Positions 33,381-41,330 of a stretch of DNA of 46,732 nt are shown here, piece by piece; the stretch's first letter is position 1; every line of letters begins with the position of its first letter. Source of the DNA: an uncultured Lachnospiraceae bacterium (GTDB lineage Bacteria; Bacillota; Clostridia; Lachnospirales; Lachnospiraceae); NCBI GenBank assembly GCA_905235435.1, contig CAJOLD010000018.1, positions 1 through 46,732 on the forward strand, read 5' to 3'. Both the position numbers and the translations under genes were made by a program. Below the pieces are notes generated by a model. The model was not told the DNA's origin. It did not search any database and worked only from the letters and a program-made list of their open reading frames with translations.

Positions 33381-33929
33381 ATGCGATATCTGTATTTTGT
33401 CCGCCACGGACAATCTGTTTGGAATGCCGAAAATAAGATCTGCGGGGCAGTCGATATCCCGCTCTCCGCGCAGGGGCACCTGCAGGCTCAGGAGACGGGG
33501 AGACGCATCCTCGAAAGCGGGATCTCCTTTGACGAGATCCTCAGCTCACCGCTGCAGAGGGCAGCCGAGACGGCGCGCCATATCTCGGAGATGACCGGCG
33601 TTCCCATGCGAACGGAGGCGCGGCTCACCGAGCAGGCTTTCGGCAGGTATGAGGGAGCGCCCAGGGACAGCGAGGAATTCCAGCTTTCGAAGGAGCACTT
33701 CGCGGACCGGTATGACGGCGGCGAGTCCATGCTCCACCTTGCGCAGAGGGTGTATAATCTCCTGGACGAGCTGAAACACGATCCGGAGGGAAAGACCTAC
33801 ATGCTGGTTGCGCATAAGGGGATCGGACGCGCCGTGAACTCGTACTTTTACTCCATGACGAACCGGGAGTACGCGCGCTTCAGGATGGAGAACTGCAGCG
33901 TGCTGACCTACACGTTCGGAGAGCAGTAA
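33381..33929 (+). CDS. Histidine phosphatase family protein (phosphoglycerate mutase-like)
   Basis: 182 residues. The catalytic RHG motif is in YFVRHGQSVWN near residue 8, with SSPLQRAAETA and the second His in VAHKGIGRAV. It belongs to the branch of small phosphatases/mutases such as CobC and GpmB. Substrates range from phosphosugars to nucleotides; none is evident here. ATG 33381 is 7 bases after GGGAG and is preferred over ATG 33375. A 33-base gap separates it from the DUF6472-like gene. Confidence 0.9.
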   Translation: MRYLYFVRHGQSVWNAENKICGAVDIPLSAQGHLQAQETGRRILESGISFDEILSSPLQRAAETARHISEMTGVPMRTEARLTEQAFGRYEGAPRDSEEFQLSKEHFADRYDGGESMLHLAQRVYNLLDELKHDPEGKTYMLVAHKGIGRAVNSYFYSMTNREYARFRMENCSVLTYTFGEQ

Positions 33930-33965
33930 GACGGCAGGACCGGAAAGAGAGGCGGAAAACAAAAG

Positions 33966-34139
33966 ATGAGTCAATGCGATACATGCGCATATTTCGTCTA
34001 CGACGAGGAGTATGAAGAATATGTCTGCGAGGCGGACATGGATGAGGATGATTACGGCCGGCTGATGCAGGAGGAACGCTCCGCGTGCCGGTACTATCGT
34101 GACGGCGATGAATACAAGGTCGTGAAGCACCAGATGTAA
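33966..34139 (+). CDS. DUF6472-like small Cys-containing protein
   Basis: 57 residues: MSQCDTCAYFVYDEEYEEY, then VCEADMDEDDYGRLM, ending in CRYYRDGDEYKVVKHQM. Four Cys (CxxC, C, C) could bind a metal ion. The end DEYKVVKHQM matches my memory of the DUF6472 family, common in Clostridia and without known function. It is acidic and soluble. It follows the phosphatase gene closely and is the last gene before a large terminator. Confidence 0.7.
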   Translation: MSQCDTCAYFVYDEEYEEYVCEADMDEDDYGRLMQEERSACRYYRDGDEYKVVKHQM

Positions 34140-34157
34140 AATATAGGTGCGCAATAT

Positions 34158-34222
34158 AGACGGCAGGGCCGGTTCCGGGTGGCAGGACGCGTCACCCGGG
34201 GCCGGCCCCGTCTGTTTTTTTT
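34158..34222 (+). terminator. Large GC-rich terminator
   Basis: Outer stem AGACGG with CCGTCT, middle stem GGGCCGG with CCGGCCC, inner stem CCGGGTG with CACCCGG, then eight T (34215-34222). It ends the phosphatase operon and overlaps the 3' end of the convergent Cys-rich gene. Confidence 0.85.
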
Positions 34223-34356
34223 CCGCAGTCCGCGCGGCGGCTGCATCCTGCGCAGCCGCATCCGCAGCCCTGTTTCCGTGTGCGGTGTATGCTGCGGACG
34301 GCCAGAAAGACGGCCGCCGCGAGCAGAATGAGAAGCAGTATATCGATCGGTTTCAC
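34192..34356 (-). CDS. FeoB-associated Cys-rich membrane protein
   Basis: 54 residues starting at GTG 34356, 6 bases after AGGAGG. It has one membrane helix (IDILLLILLAAAVFLAVRSI) followed by a Cys-rich tail: CGCGCAGC, then CSRRADC region. Small proteins of this type accompany feoB in many Firmicutes and are thought to assist iron handling. Its start overlaps the feoB stop (GTGA), which ties it to FeoB translation. It is missed if GTG starts are ignored. Confidence 0.8.
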   Translation of the reverse strand: MKPIDILLLILLAAAVFLAVRSIHRTRKQGCGCGCAGCSRRADCGKKTDGAGPG

Positions 34357-36776
34357 AGCAGACCTCCTATCAGCATTCCAAGCAGCCTTACGAGCAGGGC
34401 TGCCACCCAGGCGAGCACGCACTGCCAGACGATCACGCCGGCAGCCCAGCGCGTGCCGAGCTCGCGTTTGATGGAAGAGACTGCCGCCACGCAGGGCGTG
34501 TACAGCAGGCAGAAGACCAGCATGGACGCCGACATCAGCGGCGTGAGCGCCTCTTTTACGCCGCCCCCTCTCTGATACAGAAGCTGCATGACGGAGACCA
34601 CGCTCTCCTTGGCCATAAAGCCGCTGATGAGCGAGGTGACGATCCGCCAGTCTCCGAGACCGATGGGCGCAAGCAGCGGTGCCAGTACGCCCGAGATCGC
34701 GGCCATCATGCTTTCGCCCGAGTCGGCGACCATGTCAAGGCGGAAGTTGAAGCTCTGCAGGAACCAGACCAGGATGGATGCGACGAGGATGACCGAGAAG
34801 GCCCTCTGCAGGAAGTCTTTTGATTTTTCCCAGAGAAGCTGCAGGACGCTGCGGGGCGTCGGCAGCCGGTAATTGGGCAGTTCCATGACGAAGGGAACGG
34901 CCTCGCCCTTAAAAAGGGTGCCCTTGAACAGCAGGGCGACCAGGATCCCGGTCACGATCCCGAGCAGATAAAGGCCTGTCATGACCAGCCACTTGCAGCT
35001 GTCCGGGACGAACGCGCTCACAAAGAAGCTGTAGATCGGGAGCTTTGCGGTACAGCTCATAAAGGGCGTCAGCAGGATGGTCATCCGCCTGTCGCGGTCG
35101 CTCGGAAGCGTGCGGGTGGACATGACGGCGGGGACCGTGCAGCCGAAGCCGATCAGCATCGGAACGATGCTGCGGCCCGAGAGTCCGATCTTGCGCAGCA
35201 GTTTATCCATGAAGAAGGCGACGCGGGCGATATAGCCGCTGTCCTCCAGCAGGGACAGGAAGAAGAACATGGTCACGATGATGGGCAGAAAGCTCAGCAC
35301 GCTGCCCACGCCTTCAAAGATGCCGTTGATGATGAGACCGCGGATCACCGGGTTTACATCCGCCGCGGTCAGGGCGGCGCCGGCGGCCCCGCTCAGCTGT
35401 GTGATGCCTGCTTCCAGCAGACCCTGCAGCCAGCTGCCGATGACCATGAAGGTGAGGTAGAAGACCAGCCCCATGATCGCGATGAAGCAGGGGATGGCCG
35501 TGTATTTCCCCGTGAGGATGCGGTCCAGCTTTTCGCTGCGCTGATGCTCGCGGCTCTCTTTGGGCTTTTTGACGCACTCTGCGCTGATCTTTGTGATAAA
35601 AGAATAGCGCATCTCGGCAATGGCGGCGCTGCGGTCAAGACCGCGTTCCGCCTCCATCTGGAGAACGATGTGCTCCAGCGTTTCCTTCTCGTTCTGGTCA
35701 AGCGCGAGCTGATCCGTGATGAGCTCATCGCCTTCGATGACTTTGGAGGCCGCAAAGCGGAGCGGCAGGCCGACCCTGGCAGCGTGATCATCGATCAGAT
35801 GGCACGCCGCGTGCAGACACCGGTGGACTGCTCCGCCGTGGTCGCTTGCGTCGCAGAAATCCTGGCGCGCGGGCTTCTCCTGGTACTTGGCGATATGCAC
35901 CGCGTGGCGGACCAGCTCGTCGACGCCTTCATTTTTGGCCGCCGAGATGGGGACCACGGGAACACCCAGCATTTCCTCCATCTTATTGACGTCGATGGAA
36001 CCGCCGTTTCCGGTCATCTCGTCCATCATGTTCAGCGCGACGACGACGGGGATATCCATCTCCAGCAGCTGCATGGTCAGGTAGAGGTTCCGCTCGATGT
36101 TGGTCGCGTCAACGATGTTGATGATCGCCTTCGGCTTCTCTTTCAGGACAAAGTCCCTGGAGACGAGCTCCTCGCTGGAGTAGGGGGACATGGAGTAGAT
36201 GCCCGGCAGGTCTGTGATGAGCGTATTCGCCTGCCCGCGGATGGCACCGTCCTTGCGGTCCACGGTGACCCCCGGGAAATTCCCGACGTGCTGGTTTGCG
36301 CCGGTCAGCTGGTTGAAGAGCGTCGTCTTGCCGCAGTTCTGGTTGCCCACCAGCGCGAATGTGAGCAGAGTTCCCTGCGGGAGCGGATCGCCGCTTCCCT
36401 TCGGATGAAACTTGCCTTCCTCGCCGAGACCGGGGTGGAAAGATTCTTTTTTCTTTTCGGACCGCTCCCCTCTGGGCCTGCGGTGATGCCCCGGGGTCCC
36501 GGGATCCTCTTCGGATGAGGGCGGGGCAGCGCCTGTATCCTCTTTGGCCGGCAGGACGGGATCGATGCCGATCTGCTCCGCGTCCGCCAGGCGAAGCGTC
36601 AGTTCATATCCGTGGATGCGCAGTTCCATCGGGTCACCCATGGGAGCCAGCTTGACCACCGTCACTTCCGCGCCGGGGATCACGCCCATGTCCAGAAAAT
36701 GCTGTCTGAGCGCGCCGTCTCCGCCTACGGTGGTGATTATTGCGCTGCTGCCGGGTTTCAGATCTTTTAAAGTCAT
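34353..36776 (-). CDS. feoB: FeoA-FeoB fusion ferrous iron transporter
   Basis: 807 residues from ATG 36776 (CGGAG 7 bases ahead). Residues 1-72 are a FeoA (SH3-like) domain (LKPGSSAIITTVGGDG, LDMGVIPGAEV). A charged, His-containing linker (about 78-135) leads to the FeoB G domain: G1 GNQNCGKTT (144-152, canonical GNPNSGKT), G3 DLPG (189-192), G4 NMMD (249-252). The permease part has the two Gate motifs, with conserved FGCTVPAVMSTRTL and TPCVAAVSSIKRE. It imports Fe2+ in a GTP-dependent manner. FeoA is normally separate; fusions are known in Clostridia. I see no clear Fur box. Confidence 0.95.
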   Translation of the reverse strand: MTLKDLKPGSSAIITTVGGDGALRQHFLDMGVIPGAEVTVVKLAPMGDPMELRIHGYELTLRLADAEQIGIDPVLPAKEDTGAAPPSSEEDPGTPGHHRRPRGERSEKKKESFHPGLGEEGKFHPKGSGDPLPQGTLLTFALVGNQNCGKTTLFNQLTGANQHVGNFPGVTVDRKDGAIRGQANTLITDLPGIYSMSPYSSEELVSRDFVLKEKPKAIINIVDATNIERNLYLTMQLLEMDIPVVVALNMMDEMTGNGGSIDVNKMEEMLGVPVVPISAAKNEGVDELVRHAVHIAKYQEKPARQDFCDASDHGGAVHRCLHAACHLIDDHAARVGLPLRFAASKVIEGDELITDQLALDQNEKETLEHIVLQMEAERGLDRSAAIAEMRYSFITKISAECVKKPKESREHQRSEKLDRILTGKYTAIPCFIAIMGLVFYLTFMVIGSWLQGLLEAGITQLSGAAGAALTAADVNPVIRGLIINGIFEGVGSVLSFLPIIVTMFFFLSLLEDSGYIARVAFFMDKLLRKIGLSGRSIVPMLIGFGCTVPAVMSTRTLPSDRDRRMTILLTPFMSCTAKLPIYSFFVSAFVPDSCKWLVMTGLYLLGIVTGILVALLFKGTLFKGEAVPFVMELPNYRLPTPRSVLQLLWEKSKDFLQRAFSVILVASILVWFLQSFNFRLDMVADSGESMMAAISGVLAPLLAPIGLGDWRIVTSLISGFMAKESVVSVMQLLYQRGGGVKEALTPLMSASMLVFCLLYTPCVAAVSSIKRELGTRWAAGVIVWQCVLAWVAALLVRLLGMLIGGLL

Positions 36777-36808
36777 GATCAACTCCGATACACATGTGAA
36801 ACTAAAGT

Positions 36809-36837
36809 TATATATACCCAAGCAGATTATGCGGCAA
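36809..36837 (-). promoter_or_regulatory. Promoter of the feo operon
   Basis: On the minus strand: TTGCCG (36837-36832), 17 bases, TATATA (36814-36809). The 140-base divergent region to the glycerate kinase gene also contains an extended -10 (TGGTACAAT, 36868-36876) that probably drives that gene. Confidence 0.6.
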
Positions 36838-36916
36838 GTATTGGGTCCAGTCAATATAAAAAGATTGTGGTACAATGAAAGTATCAGAAAGACGTCAGAA
36901 AGGCGGGATGAGGACG

Positions 36917-38056
36917 ATGAGACTTTTGTTTGCTTCTGATTCTTTTAAGGGAAGTCTGACAAGCGAAGAGACCGCGGACCTGCTCGGGCAGGCGGCGCGG
37001 GAGGTATTCGGCGAGTGTGAAATACTGGGCGTTCCCGTCGCGGACGGCGGCGAAGGGACGATGGAGGCTGTTATAGCGGCCGAAAACGGGAAAAAGATCG
37101 GGACCAGGGTCCACGGACCGCTGATGGAGGAGAGGAAGGCCGCATACGGCGTCTTCGGAGAGGGCAGGGCAATTATCGAGATGGCGGCCGCCTCCGGCCT
37201 GCCGCTGGTTCCGGAGGAAAAGAGGGATCCCCGGAATACGACCACCTTCGGCACCGGGGAGCTCATCCTTGACGCGCTTAAGAGAGGATACCGCGATATC
37301 TCCATCGCCATCGGGGGCTCCGCGACCAACGACGGAGGCATGGGCTGCGCAAGGGCGCTCGGCGTGCGCTTCCTGGATGAGAATGGGAAAGAACTGGAAG
37401 GTTTCGGGAGAGATCTGATCAGTGTCCGCGGCATTGACACCTCGGGACTGGATAAAAGGCTGGGCGAGGCGCGGATCACGGTCATGTGCGACGTCACCAA
37501 TCCGCTCTGCGGAGAGAGGGGAGCGACCTATACCTTCGGAGGACAGAAGGGAGCGACCCCGAAGATCCGGGAGGAGCTGGAGGAGGGGATGCAGAATTAC
37601 CGCAGGATCATCCTGGAAAAGACCGGGATCGACTGCAATGCCGTGGAGGGAGCCGGCGCCGCCGGCGGCCTCGGAGCGGCACTGAAGGTGTTTCTGGGCG
37701 GGCAGATGCGCTCCGGCATCGAGACGGTCCTCGACCTCATCCGTTTTGACGAACGGCTGGAGGGTGTCGACCTCGTCGTCACGGGCGAGGGGAGCACCGA
37801 CTGGCAGAGCTGTTTCGGAAAGGTGATGCAGGGCGTGGGGATGCGCGCGAAGGCAAAAGGCATCCCGGTGGCGGGACTGTCGGGTTCCCTGGGCAGGGAC
37901 GCGCTGGATATCTGCCAGTACGGGATCGGTTCCCTGATGACCGCCGTCAATGCGCCGATGTCCCTGGACGAAGCGCTTGAGAGGGCCCGGGAGCTCTACC
38001 TGGAGGGCGCGGTAAGGATGTTCCGGTTCATTAAGATGGGGATGGATATGAGGTAA
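36917..38056 (+). CDS. Glycerate 2-kinase (GlxK/GarK family)
   Basis: 379 residues, the normal length. The start LLFASDSFKGSLTSEE, the GVPVADGGEGT motif and the later AIGGSATNDGGMG and TGEGSTDWQS stretches are diagnostic for type I glycerate kinases. The enzyme phosphorylates D-glycerate, feeding glycolysis. I choose ATG 36917 since family members start at this point; ATG 36908 is the alternative. It is a monocistronic gene and lies far from the sugar-acid locus, although glycerate could be one of that locus's products. Confidence 0.93.
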   Translation: MRLLFASDSFKGSLTSEETADLLGQAAREVFGECEILGVPVADGGEGTMEAVIAAENGKKIGTRVHGPLMEERKAAYGVFGEGRAIIEMAAASGLPLVPEEKRDPRNTTTFGTGELILDALKRGYRDISIAIGGSATNDGGMGCARALGVRFLDENGKELEGFGRDLISVRGIDTSGLDKRLGEARITVMCDVTNPLCGERGATYTFGGQKGATPKIREELEEGMQNYRRIILEKTGIDCNAVEGAGAAGGLGAALKVFLGGQMRSGIETVLDLIRFDERLEGVDLVVTGEGSTDWQSCFGKVMQGVGMRAKAKGIPVAGLSGSLGRDALDICQYGIGSLMTAVNAPMSLDEALERARELYLEGAVRMFRFIKMGMDMR

Positions 38057-38103
38057 AGGGAAAAAGGTGACCGATCCATTTGGTAAATTTTTTCGAAAAA
38101 TAC

Positions 38104-38132
38104 TTGACAAAGAAAACAAGTTGCGTTAAATT
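38104..38132 (+). promoter_or_regulatory. Promoter of the Mn riboswitch transcript
   Basis: TTGACA (38104-38109), 17 bases, TAAATT (38127-38132; 4 of 6 matches). Transcription would begin near 38139, directly at the first P1 base of the riboswitch. Confidence 0.7.
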
Positions 38133-38140
38133 ATTAACAA

Positions 38141-38250
38141 ACAATACAAGGGAGTAGCTTAGCGCCGAGAGGCGGGCCCCCGATCGTCATCACGATGAAG
38201 TGCAGCCGCACTGCATCCGGTCCGGGTTAAGTTAGCAAGACTTTTATTGT
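38141..38250 (+). promoter_or_regulatory. yybP-ykoY (Mn2+-sensing) riboswitch aptamer
   Basis: The family hallmarks are present: GGGAGTAGC (38150-38158) near the 5' side and TAGCAAGACTTTT (38233-38245) at the 3' side. P1 is formed by ACAATACAAG (38141-38150) and CTTTTATTGT (38241-38250), 9 of 10 paired. Internal hairpins AGTGC/GCACT and ATCGT/ACGAT fill the variable arm. This class binds Mn2+ and usually activates manganese exporters. Confidence 0.88.
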
Positions 38251-38290
38251 GGCAGTTGTTTGGTTGTCATGATATAAGTCTTTTTCTTTT
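38237..38290 (+). terminator. Riboswitch-controlled intrinsic terminator (expression platform)
   Basis: AAGACTTTTAT (38237-38247) pairs with ATATAAGTCTT (38272-38282), 10 of 11. The stem continues inward (38248-38255 with 38264-38271, several G-U pairs), and TTTCTTTT follows. The 5' arm is the 3' strand of P1, so Mn2+-stabilised P1 and the terminator are mutually exclusive. ATAAGTCT (38274-38281) can instead pair with AGACTTAT (38317-38324) as an antiterminator, around the small hairpin CCGCA/TGCGG. Confidence 0.82.
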
Positions 38291-38340
38291 ACCGCAGATC
38301 CATGCGGCAGGGAAACAGACTTATCCTCAGGGAAGGAGTG

Positions 38341-38574
38341 ATGAACATGTTAATGAATCTGTTTGTAGTATGGCTTCTGATCTCTGTTTTTGCAGGAAGC
38401 AGGGCAGCGGGAAAGTTTGTACGCGGCATCTTCGGCGTGCTGGCTTTCTTCTGGATCTTCAAAGTGATCTTCTTCTTCGGATTCGGAATGCTTCCCTTCA
38501 TTATTATTGCGGTCCTGCTCTCGAACACGCTGATTCCTTTTGTTAGGGGATTTGTTGAGAGCTTCCGGAGGTAA
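38341..38574 (+). CDS. Small hydrophobic membrane protein under Mn riboswitch control
   Basis: 77 residues from ATG 38341, just after GGAAGGAGTG. One helix spans about 4-18 (LMNLFVVWLLISVFAG), then a basic loop (RAAGKFVRG), then a long hydrophobic and Phe-rich stretch at 30-62 that could be one or two helices. It ends FVESFRR. It is not any of the known Mn-riboswitch targets (MntP, TerC, UPF0016, CDF or P-type ATPase). I do not recognise a family. Regulation predicts high expression in excess manganese, so it may be a small exporter, a subunit, or a regulator of another transporter. A terminator follows, so it is alone in its transcript. Confidence 0.82.
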   Translation: MNMLMNLFVVWLLISVFAGSRAAGKFVRGIFGVLAFFWIFKVIFFFGFGMLPFIIIAVLLSNTLIPFVRGFVESFRR

Positions 38575-38588
38575 ACCGGCCATCATAA

Positions 38589-38630
38589 AAGAGGCAGTGA
38601 AGAATGAGATCCTTCACTGCCTCTTCTTTT
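38589..38630. terminator. Terminator after the Mn-regulated gene
   Basis: A 14-bp perfect stem AAGAGGCAGTGAAG / CTTCACTGCCTCTT with a 9-base loop, followed by CTTTT on the plus strand. The minus strand has TTTTATGATGG after the stem, so it can also serve the convergent nitroreductase gene. Confidence 0.88.
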
Positions 38631-38651
38631 GTGCGTTTCAGGGGAGAAGCG

Positions 38652-39167
38652 TCAGTCTACAAATGCGACCTCTCCGCCGGGCTTATACGGTCCGGCTTCT
38701 CCGTCGGGATATCCGAGGGCGGCCATCCCGTAGACGACGTGGTTTTCCGGGATCCCGTAGCCTGTCAGCAGGCTGCGGACCGCGGGAACGTCGCAGATGG
38801 TCCTGATCTGGTTGATCCAGACGGATCCGACGCCGTAGGAGTACGCGGCCAGGAAGATATTCTCGAGCGCGCAGGCGTCATCCTCCATACCGTAAGGGCT
38901 GTCGGCGAGGTTGGAGGGGATGATCAGGGCTGTGGGCTTATACATATCGTAGCCGTCTCTTCCGAGCTCTTTGCCGATGACGTCCGCCAGCACCGCGATC
39001 TTTGCGGGATCAGAGATCACCGTGAACTTCCAGGTCTTTTTGCACATCCCGCTGGGGGCGTGCAGCGCGGCCTGCGTCAGATCCTCAAGGATCTCCCTCG
39101 GTACCGGCTGGTCCGTAAATTTTCTTACACTTCTTCTGTTTAAGAGCGCCTGCATCACTTCGTTCAT
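38652..39167 (-). CDS. Nitroreductase-family flavoprotein
   Basis: 171 residues from ATG 39167 (AGGAGA upstream). Family features are NRRSVRKFTDQPVPREI at the start, APSGMCKKTWKFTVI, and the C-terminal half with YGVGSVWINQI and YGMAALGYPDG. These are FMN-binding NAD(P)H oxidoreductases acting on nitro compounds, quinones or unknown electrophiles. It is a single gene between convergent and divergent neighbours. An upstream in-frame ATG at 39236 is unlikely because the added residues do not match the family. Confidence 0.9.
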   Translation of the reverse strand: MNEVMQALLNRRSVRKFTDQPVPREILEDLTQAALHAPSGMCKKTWKFTVISDPAKIAVLADVIGKELGRDGYDMYKPTALIIPSNLADSPYGMEDDACALENIFLAAYSYGVGSVWINQIRTICDVPAVRSLLTGYGIPENHVVYGMAALGYPDGEAGPYKPGGEVAFVD

Positions 39168-39274
39168 ACTGCTGTATCTCCTTTCCGGTGCGGGCGGGAA
39201 TCCCGCCTTTGCGTTTCCGCTTTGTACTATTATCATAGCGCAGTCCCTGGCAAAAAACCAGAGGGAAGACGGGA

Positions 39275-39303
39275 TTGCCGAAGAGCTTTTTTACTGCTAT
39301 GAT
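39275..39303 (+). promoter_or_regulatory. Promoter of the sseB-S66 operon
   Basis: TTGCCG (39275-39280), 17 bases, TATGAT (39298-39303). Confidence 0.65.
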
Positions 39304-39348
39304 GAGGTTGAAAGCACTGAAGAAATACCCAAAAGAAAGGGCCGGCAT

Positions 39349-39801
39349 ATGTCAGATCAGTCGGATAAAAAGATCGATGAGGGACTGCGCGGGAACGAGA
39401 AGCTGGAGGAGCACATCCGTATGCTTCGAAGCGAGCCGTCGCCGGAGATGCTGGCGGTCACACTGACCACCGTCAGGCGGAGAATGAAGGAGGGCGGTCA
39501 GATGATCGTCGCCGTCGATGCGGGCGCGGCAGCGGGCGGACGGATGCAGATCCAGGTCATGGACACCGGGGACGGCGAACGCTGGCTGCCGGCGTTCACG
39601 AGCTTCGATGAGCAGTTCAAGGGCAAAACGGCAGTCATGTCCACGTTTATGGCGGATATCGGACAGCTCCTTCGACTGGCCCTGGAAGATCAGGGCGTGG
39701 AGGGACTGCTGATCAACCCGTGGGACCTGGCCCTGCGGCTCGACAAGGGACTGATAAGGATCATATTCGGAGAGGAAGGGGAAGCAGATGACAAGGTTTA
39801 G
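39349..39801 (+). CDS. SseB-family protein
   Basis: 150 residues. A charged N-terminus (MSDQSDKKIDEG) precedes an SseB domain with ERWLPAFTSFDEQFKGK, VMSTFMADI, and LLINPWDLALRLDKGLIRII. The INPW stretch is typical of the family. SseB was named for enhanced serine sensitivity and is also found with type VII or other secretion loci; its molecular role is unclear. AAAGG precedes ATG 39349. Its end overlaps the next gene by 14 bases, so the two are translated together. Confidence 0.82.
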   Translation: MSDQSDKKIDEGLRGNEKLEEHIRMLRSEPSPEMLAVTLTTVRRRMKEGGQMIVAVDAGAAAGGRMQIQVMDTGDGERWLPAFTSFDEQFKGKTAVMSTFMADIGQLLRLALEDQGVEGLLINPWDLALRLDKGLIRIIFGEEGEADDKV

Positions 39802-40648
39802 AAAAGCCGCGCTGACCGCCTGCTCGGATCCGGTATCCCGCAGAAGCCGCCCGGAAATAGAAGAACTCCGGAGAATCCTGGAGGCCGAAGGCCTCATCGT
39901 CGAGACGAGCCCCGCGCTTTTCCAGGAGGATGTTTTTGACCAGATGGAGAAGGCGGAGGCGCTCAACCGCTTTTTCCGGGATCCGGAGATGGATTGTATC
40001 TTCGACATCTCGGGCGGAGATCTGGCCAATTCCGTCCTGCCGTATATCGACTACAGGGCAGCCGGGATGAGCCGCGCGAAGCTCTACGGCTACAGCGACC
40101 TGAGCGTAGTCTTAAACGCGGTCACGGGCACGGCAAAGAGGGAGACCGTCAATTACCAGATCCGCAACCTGCTCTACGACCATGCGGATGAGCAGCGGAA
40201 GTATTTCAGGGAGACGATCCTGGAGGACAGGATATCCCCTTCGGATCTGGAGGTCCGCTTCCTGCGCGGCAGCCGGATGCAGGGAAAAGTGCTGGGCGGA
40301 AACGTCCGCTGCTTCTTAAAGCTCGCGGGGACGCCCTGGTGGCCGGACATGCAGGGCAGCATCCTGCTGCTGGAATCTCTCGGCGGGGGCGCCCCGCAGA
40401 TGATCACCGCCCTCAATCAGTACCGGCAGGCCGGCGCCCTTGATGACCTGGGCGGCGTCCTTCTCGGCACCTTCACAAAAATGGAGCAGGAGCAGATCAG
40501 CCCCGGGATCGAAGAGATCGCCCTGCGGATCGTGCCCGGGCACATCCCGGTCGCCGTCACGCACCGCATCGGGCATGGAACCGACGCGAGAGCCATCGTG
40601 CTCGGCAGAGAGTTGTCGATTCAGTCGGGGAGTCCCGCGCCCCTGTAG
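39788..40648 (+). CDS. S66-family peptidase (LD-carboxypeptidase/MccF type)
   Basis: 286 residues. The Ser-Glu-His catalytic set is visible: Ser103 in GYSDLS, Glu196 in LLLESLGG and His263 in IGHGTDAR. The oxyanion region ISGGDLANSVLPYID is also conserved. S66 enzymes cleave cell-wall LD-peptide bonds or inactivate microcin C-like peptide-nucleotides. There is no signal peptide, so a cytoplasmic role (murein recycling or detoxification) fits. It overlaps the sseB-like gene by 14 bases. Confidence 0.88.
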   Translation: MTRFRKAALTACSDPVSRRSRPEIEELRRILEAEGLIVETSPALFQEDVFDQMEKAEALNRFFRDPEMDCIFDISGGDLANSVLPYIDYRAAGMSRAKLYGYSDLSVVLNAVTGTAKRETVNYQIRNLLYDHADEQRKYFRETILEDRISPSDLEVRFLRGSRMQGKVLGGNVRCFLKLAGTPWWPDMQGSILLLESLGGGAPQMITALNQYRQAGALDDLGGVLLGTFTKMEQEQISPGIEEIALRIVPGHIPVAVTHRIGHGTDARAIVLGRELSIQSGSPAPL

Positions 40649-40675
40649 GCGGCGGGTGACGATTTTAAACTGTTT

Positions 40676-40709
40676 TGCACCTCCGCGATATTCATTCGTA
40701 TATACAGAT
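40676..40709 (+). promoter_or_regulatory. CCTC-N12-TCGTATATA promoter motif, copy 1
   Basis: TGCACCTC (40676-40683), 12 bases, TCGTATATA (40696-40704), then CAGAT. It stands 51 bases before the Sec-secreted SH3 gene. The two blocks and their spacing are the same in copies 2 and 3. The CGTATA block resembles -10 elements of extracytoplasmic-function sigma factors. Confidence 0.62.
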
Positions 40710-40759
40710 ATAACGAAGCAGTTAACGAAAGAATGAATATCGAAGGGGGATGTTCAACG

Positions 40760-41317
40760 ATGAATAATATAGGAATAAGAAGATCTGCTGCGGTCATGGC
40801 CGCGGCGCTGGCACTGATGACCGCGGCGTGCGCGCTGCCGGCTGCGGCTTCCGTATCGACAGGAGATTACACCACGACCGCGCAGTCGTATCTGTCGCTG
40901 AGATCCGGCGCGGGGACAAGTTACAGGGAGATCGAGAGGCTGAACAAGGGGACAAGGGTGACCGTTATCTCCGACGCCGGCGACTGGGCCTATGTATTCG
41001 TTCCGGTCTCCAATGAATACGGATATGTCTATGACGGATATCTTGCCGCCTACGGCGAGAATTCCGACGCTTCTGTCAGCGGGACGGAGAAGGAGGTCGC
41101 GAACCTGCAGTCAGGATACCTCGCAGTGAGGACGGCCCCGTCGGCGCAGTACGAGAATGAGATCCAGAGCACGAAGCTCTACAACGGCGATACGGTGCGC
41201 GTCACGGGCGACAGGGTGGAGGGCACCACCTTCGGGGGCTGCAAAGCCTTTTATGTATGGGTGTACGTCCCGAAGACCGGCGTATCCGGATATGTGAACG
41301 AAGCATTTTTGAAATAA
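40760..41317 (+). CDS. Secreted two-domain SH3 protein
   Basis: 185 residues. A Sec signal (RR, hydrophobic core 10-24, cleavage near AAA-S at 30-31) is followed by two bacterial SH3 domains: about 38-98 (LSLRSGAGTSYREIERLNKGTRV) and 112-185 (LAVRTAPSAQYENEIQSTKLYNGD). The second is about 80 percent identical to the next gene's product by my hand alignment (59 of 74). Such domains bind cell-wall peptides or proteins. The start ATG 40760 is 9 bases after GGGGGA. An atypical lipobox-like TAAC at 21-24 is probably not used. Confidence 0.85.
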   Translation: MNNIGIRRSAAVMAAALALMTAACALPAAASVSTGDYTTTAQSYLSLRSGAGTSYREIERLNKGTRVTVISDAGDWAYVFVPVSNEYGYVYDGYLAAYGENSDASVSGTEKEVANLQSGYLAVRTAPSAQYENEIQSTKLYNGDTVRVTGDRVEGTTFGGCKAFYVWVYVPKTGVSGYVNEAFLK

Positions 41318-41330
41318 TTTATAAAAATAT

